From positions 1-6,719 of the forward strand of contig CAIXAQ010000026.1 in assembly GCA_903917425.1 (NCBI GenBank): a stretch of 6,719 nucleotides of DNA. The letters are read 5' to 3'. Below are positions 5,465-6,719 of this stretch, in pieces. Positions within the stretch are counted from its first letter, which is position 1. Each line of letters begins with the position of its first letter. This DNA comes from an uncultured Bacteroidales bacterium. Lineage in GTDB: Bacteria; Bacteroidota; Bacteroidia; Bacteroidales; UBA4417. Below the pieces are notes generated by a model, which was not told where the DNA came from, ran no database searches, and saw only the letters and a program-made list of their open reading frames with translations. A program made the position numbers and the translations under genes.

Positions 5465-6697
5465 ATGAAAAAAACAATTACTCCTATCTTATTGACATTT
5501 ATCACTTTATACTCATTTGGACAAATCAGCTTTGAAAGTGGTTACTTTATTGACAATAATAACCGGCGTGTTGAATGTTTGATTAAAAATACGGACTGGA
5601 AGAACAATCCTTCAGAATTCGATTACAAATTAACTACTGATGGAATTACGGGAAAGGGAAGCCTAAGCACTGTAAAAGAGTTTGGGGTGACAGGCTTCCC
5701 GAAATATGTAAGAGCTGATCTGAAAATTGATTTATCATCCTACGATGTAAATAAACTTTCAAAAACGCGTGACCCGGAATGGTCGCAGGAGAAATTGTTC
5801 CTGAAAGTGCTGGTTGAAGGAAAAGCAAAGCTATATTACTTCGAAAATAGTGGTTTAATTCGCTTTTTTTATTCAACCTCAACGGATACAATTGTAAATC
5901 AATTAGTTTACAAGGAATACTTCGAACAGAAAAACCAAAGCTATGTCGAAGAATTTGAAATTTCGATCAATAAGAAATTCCATCAACAACTTTGGATCAA
6001 TGTCAGATGTGAAAATACCCGTGAGGCTGATATTGAAAAGATAGCCTATAGAAAATCTGACCTGGTTAAATACTTCCAAAATTACAATGCCTGTAGTGGC
6101 AATACAAATGTTGTTTTTGAGAAGAAAAAAGGAAATGAATCGTTTCATCTGAAAATCAGCCCGGGAATAAATTATTCGTATCTATCTGTTATTAACACCT
6201 ATGATAAAAATTATAGCACCGACTTCGAAAATCAATTAAACTTCAGAATTGGATTGGAAGCAGAATTTCTCCTGCCTTTCAACAAGAATAAATGGGGTAT
6301 CCTTTTTGAACCCACATTTCAATATTTTTCCGATGAAGTACAAAAGACCAATTACAATTTTATTGTTGATTTAAATACAATTGAATTTCCAATCGGGCTA
6401 AGGCATTATTTCTTCTTAAACAAAGGGATAAAGTTATTCGCAGACATAATTTTTATACCATCATATGGCATTTATTTTAATTCAACCTTTGAGAGGCAAT
6501 ACACTACGTCATCCATTTTGCCAACCTACCTGGAAATTAAACCAAGTCAGAGTTTTGCCCTTGGCGGAGGGCTCGGTTACAAAAAACTTAGTGCAGAAAT
6601 GCGATATTATGCCAACCGGAATCTTCTTAATAATTATGCCAGTTGGTATTCAGATTACCAGAGATTTTCTTTGATTCTTGGTTTCGCAATACTTTAG
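5465..6697 (+). CDS. exported protein with N-terminal soluble domain and C-terminal outer-membrane beta-barrel, function unknown
   Basis: A 410-residue protein beginning with a signal peptide (MKKTITPILLTFITLYSFGQ, cleavage near residue 19-21). Residues ~22-215 form a soluble domain starting GYFIDNNNRRVECLIKN with W45 and the NP pair 48-49, a pattern I associate with a widespread, uncharacterised Bacteroidetes family; its two cysteines Cys182 and Cys210 could form a periplasmic disulfide. Residues ~226-410 alternate hydrophobic and polar residues in short strands rich in Tyr, Phe and Gly (for example 228-240, 257-270, 277-287, 305-316, 322-333, 364-382, 399-410), as expected for an eight-strand outer-membrane beta-barrel of the porin-like type. 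The protein ends in hydrophobic residues GFAIL rather than a terminal Phe. It should be inserted in the outer membrane with the N-terminal domain in the periplasm or outside. No binding partner or substrate can be read from the sequence or neighbours. The ATG has no Shine-Dalgarno. Confidence 0.85.
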   Translation: MKKTITPILLTFITLYSFGQISFESGYFIDNNNRRVECLIKNTDWKNNPSEFDYKLTTDGITGKGSLSTVKEFGVTGFPKYVRADLKIDLSSYDVNKLSKTRDPEWSQEKLFLKVLVEGKAKLYYFENSGLIRFFYSTSTDTIVNQLVYKEYFEQKNQSYVEEFEISINKKFHQQLWINVRCENTREADIEKIAYRKSDLVKYFQNYNACSGNTNVVFEKKKGNESFHLKISPGINYSYLSVINTYDKNYSTDFENQLNFRIGLEAEFLLPFNKNKWGILFEPTFQYFSDEVQKTNYNFIVDLNTIEFPIGLRHYFFLNKGIKLFADIIFIPSYGIYFNSTFERQYTTSSILPTYLEIKPSQSFALGGGLGYKKLSAEMRYYANRNLLNNYASWYSDYQRFSLILGFAIL

Positions 6698-6719
6698 CAA
6701 TATATTTTATTCCTGTAGC

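Noticed and set aside
1..6719. Search for a defence system, CRISPR array, tRNA or rRNA gene, riboswitch or complete insertion sequence.
   Set aside because: No spaced direct repeats, tRNA-like folds, transposase genes or terminal inverted repeat pairs were seen; the recognised genes are metabolic, protein-turnover or envelope genes.

Overview
The window looks like chromosomal DNA from a member of the Bacteroidota (Bacteroidetes). Four observations support this. One product carries a signal peptide and a C-terminal Por-type sorting tail of the type IX secretion system, which is confined to that phylum. The class III aminotransferase matches the form typical of the group. No recognisable Shine-Dalgarno sequence precedes the genes. 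Several upstream regions contain the Bacteroidetes -7 promoter motif TAnnTTTG. Base composition is AT-leaning throughout, except for a GC-rich patch in the first ~70 bases.

Layout. Bases 1-89 are GC-rich (45 of the first 70 bases are G or C) and open in several frames; they may be the edge of a gene or element lying mostly outside the window. A minus-strand gene (215-643) encodes a small acidic protein that I cannot name and that appears to be made of two similar halves. Next, also on the minus strand, is a short-chain dehydrogenase/reductase (780-1604) with an intact active site. It is transcribed divergently from a class III PLP aminotransferase (1695-2888). The region between them carries promoter motifs on both strands. 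Rightwards follow a secreted peptidylarginine/agmatine deiminase-family protein with a T9SS tail (2957-4585), then, after nine bases, aat (4595-5281), the leucyl/phenylalanyl-tRNA--protein transferase. After a 183-base gap with its own promoter motif comes an exported protein with a soluble N-terminal half and a probable outer-membrane beta-barrel (5465-6697).

How the genes work together. I see no defence system, CRISPR array, complete mobile element or RNA gene. Most genes look like ordinary core or lineage-specific genes. The most unusual is the deiminase-family protein: by my alignment from memory it keeps the fold and the first active-site Asp but lacks the His, second Asp, Asn and Cys. 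It may therefore be a secreted pseudoenzyme. The aminotransferase, deiminase relative and Aat families all have some link to arginine or ornithine chemistry, but the products act in different compartments, so a shared pathway is only a weak inference.
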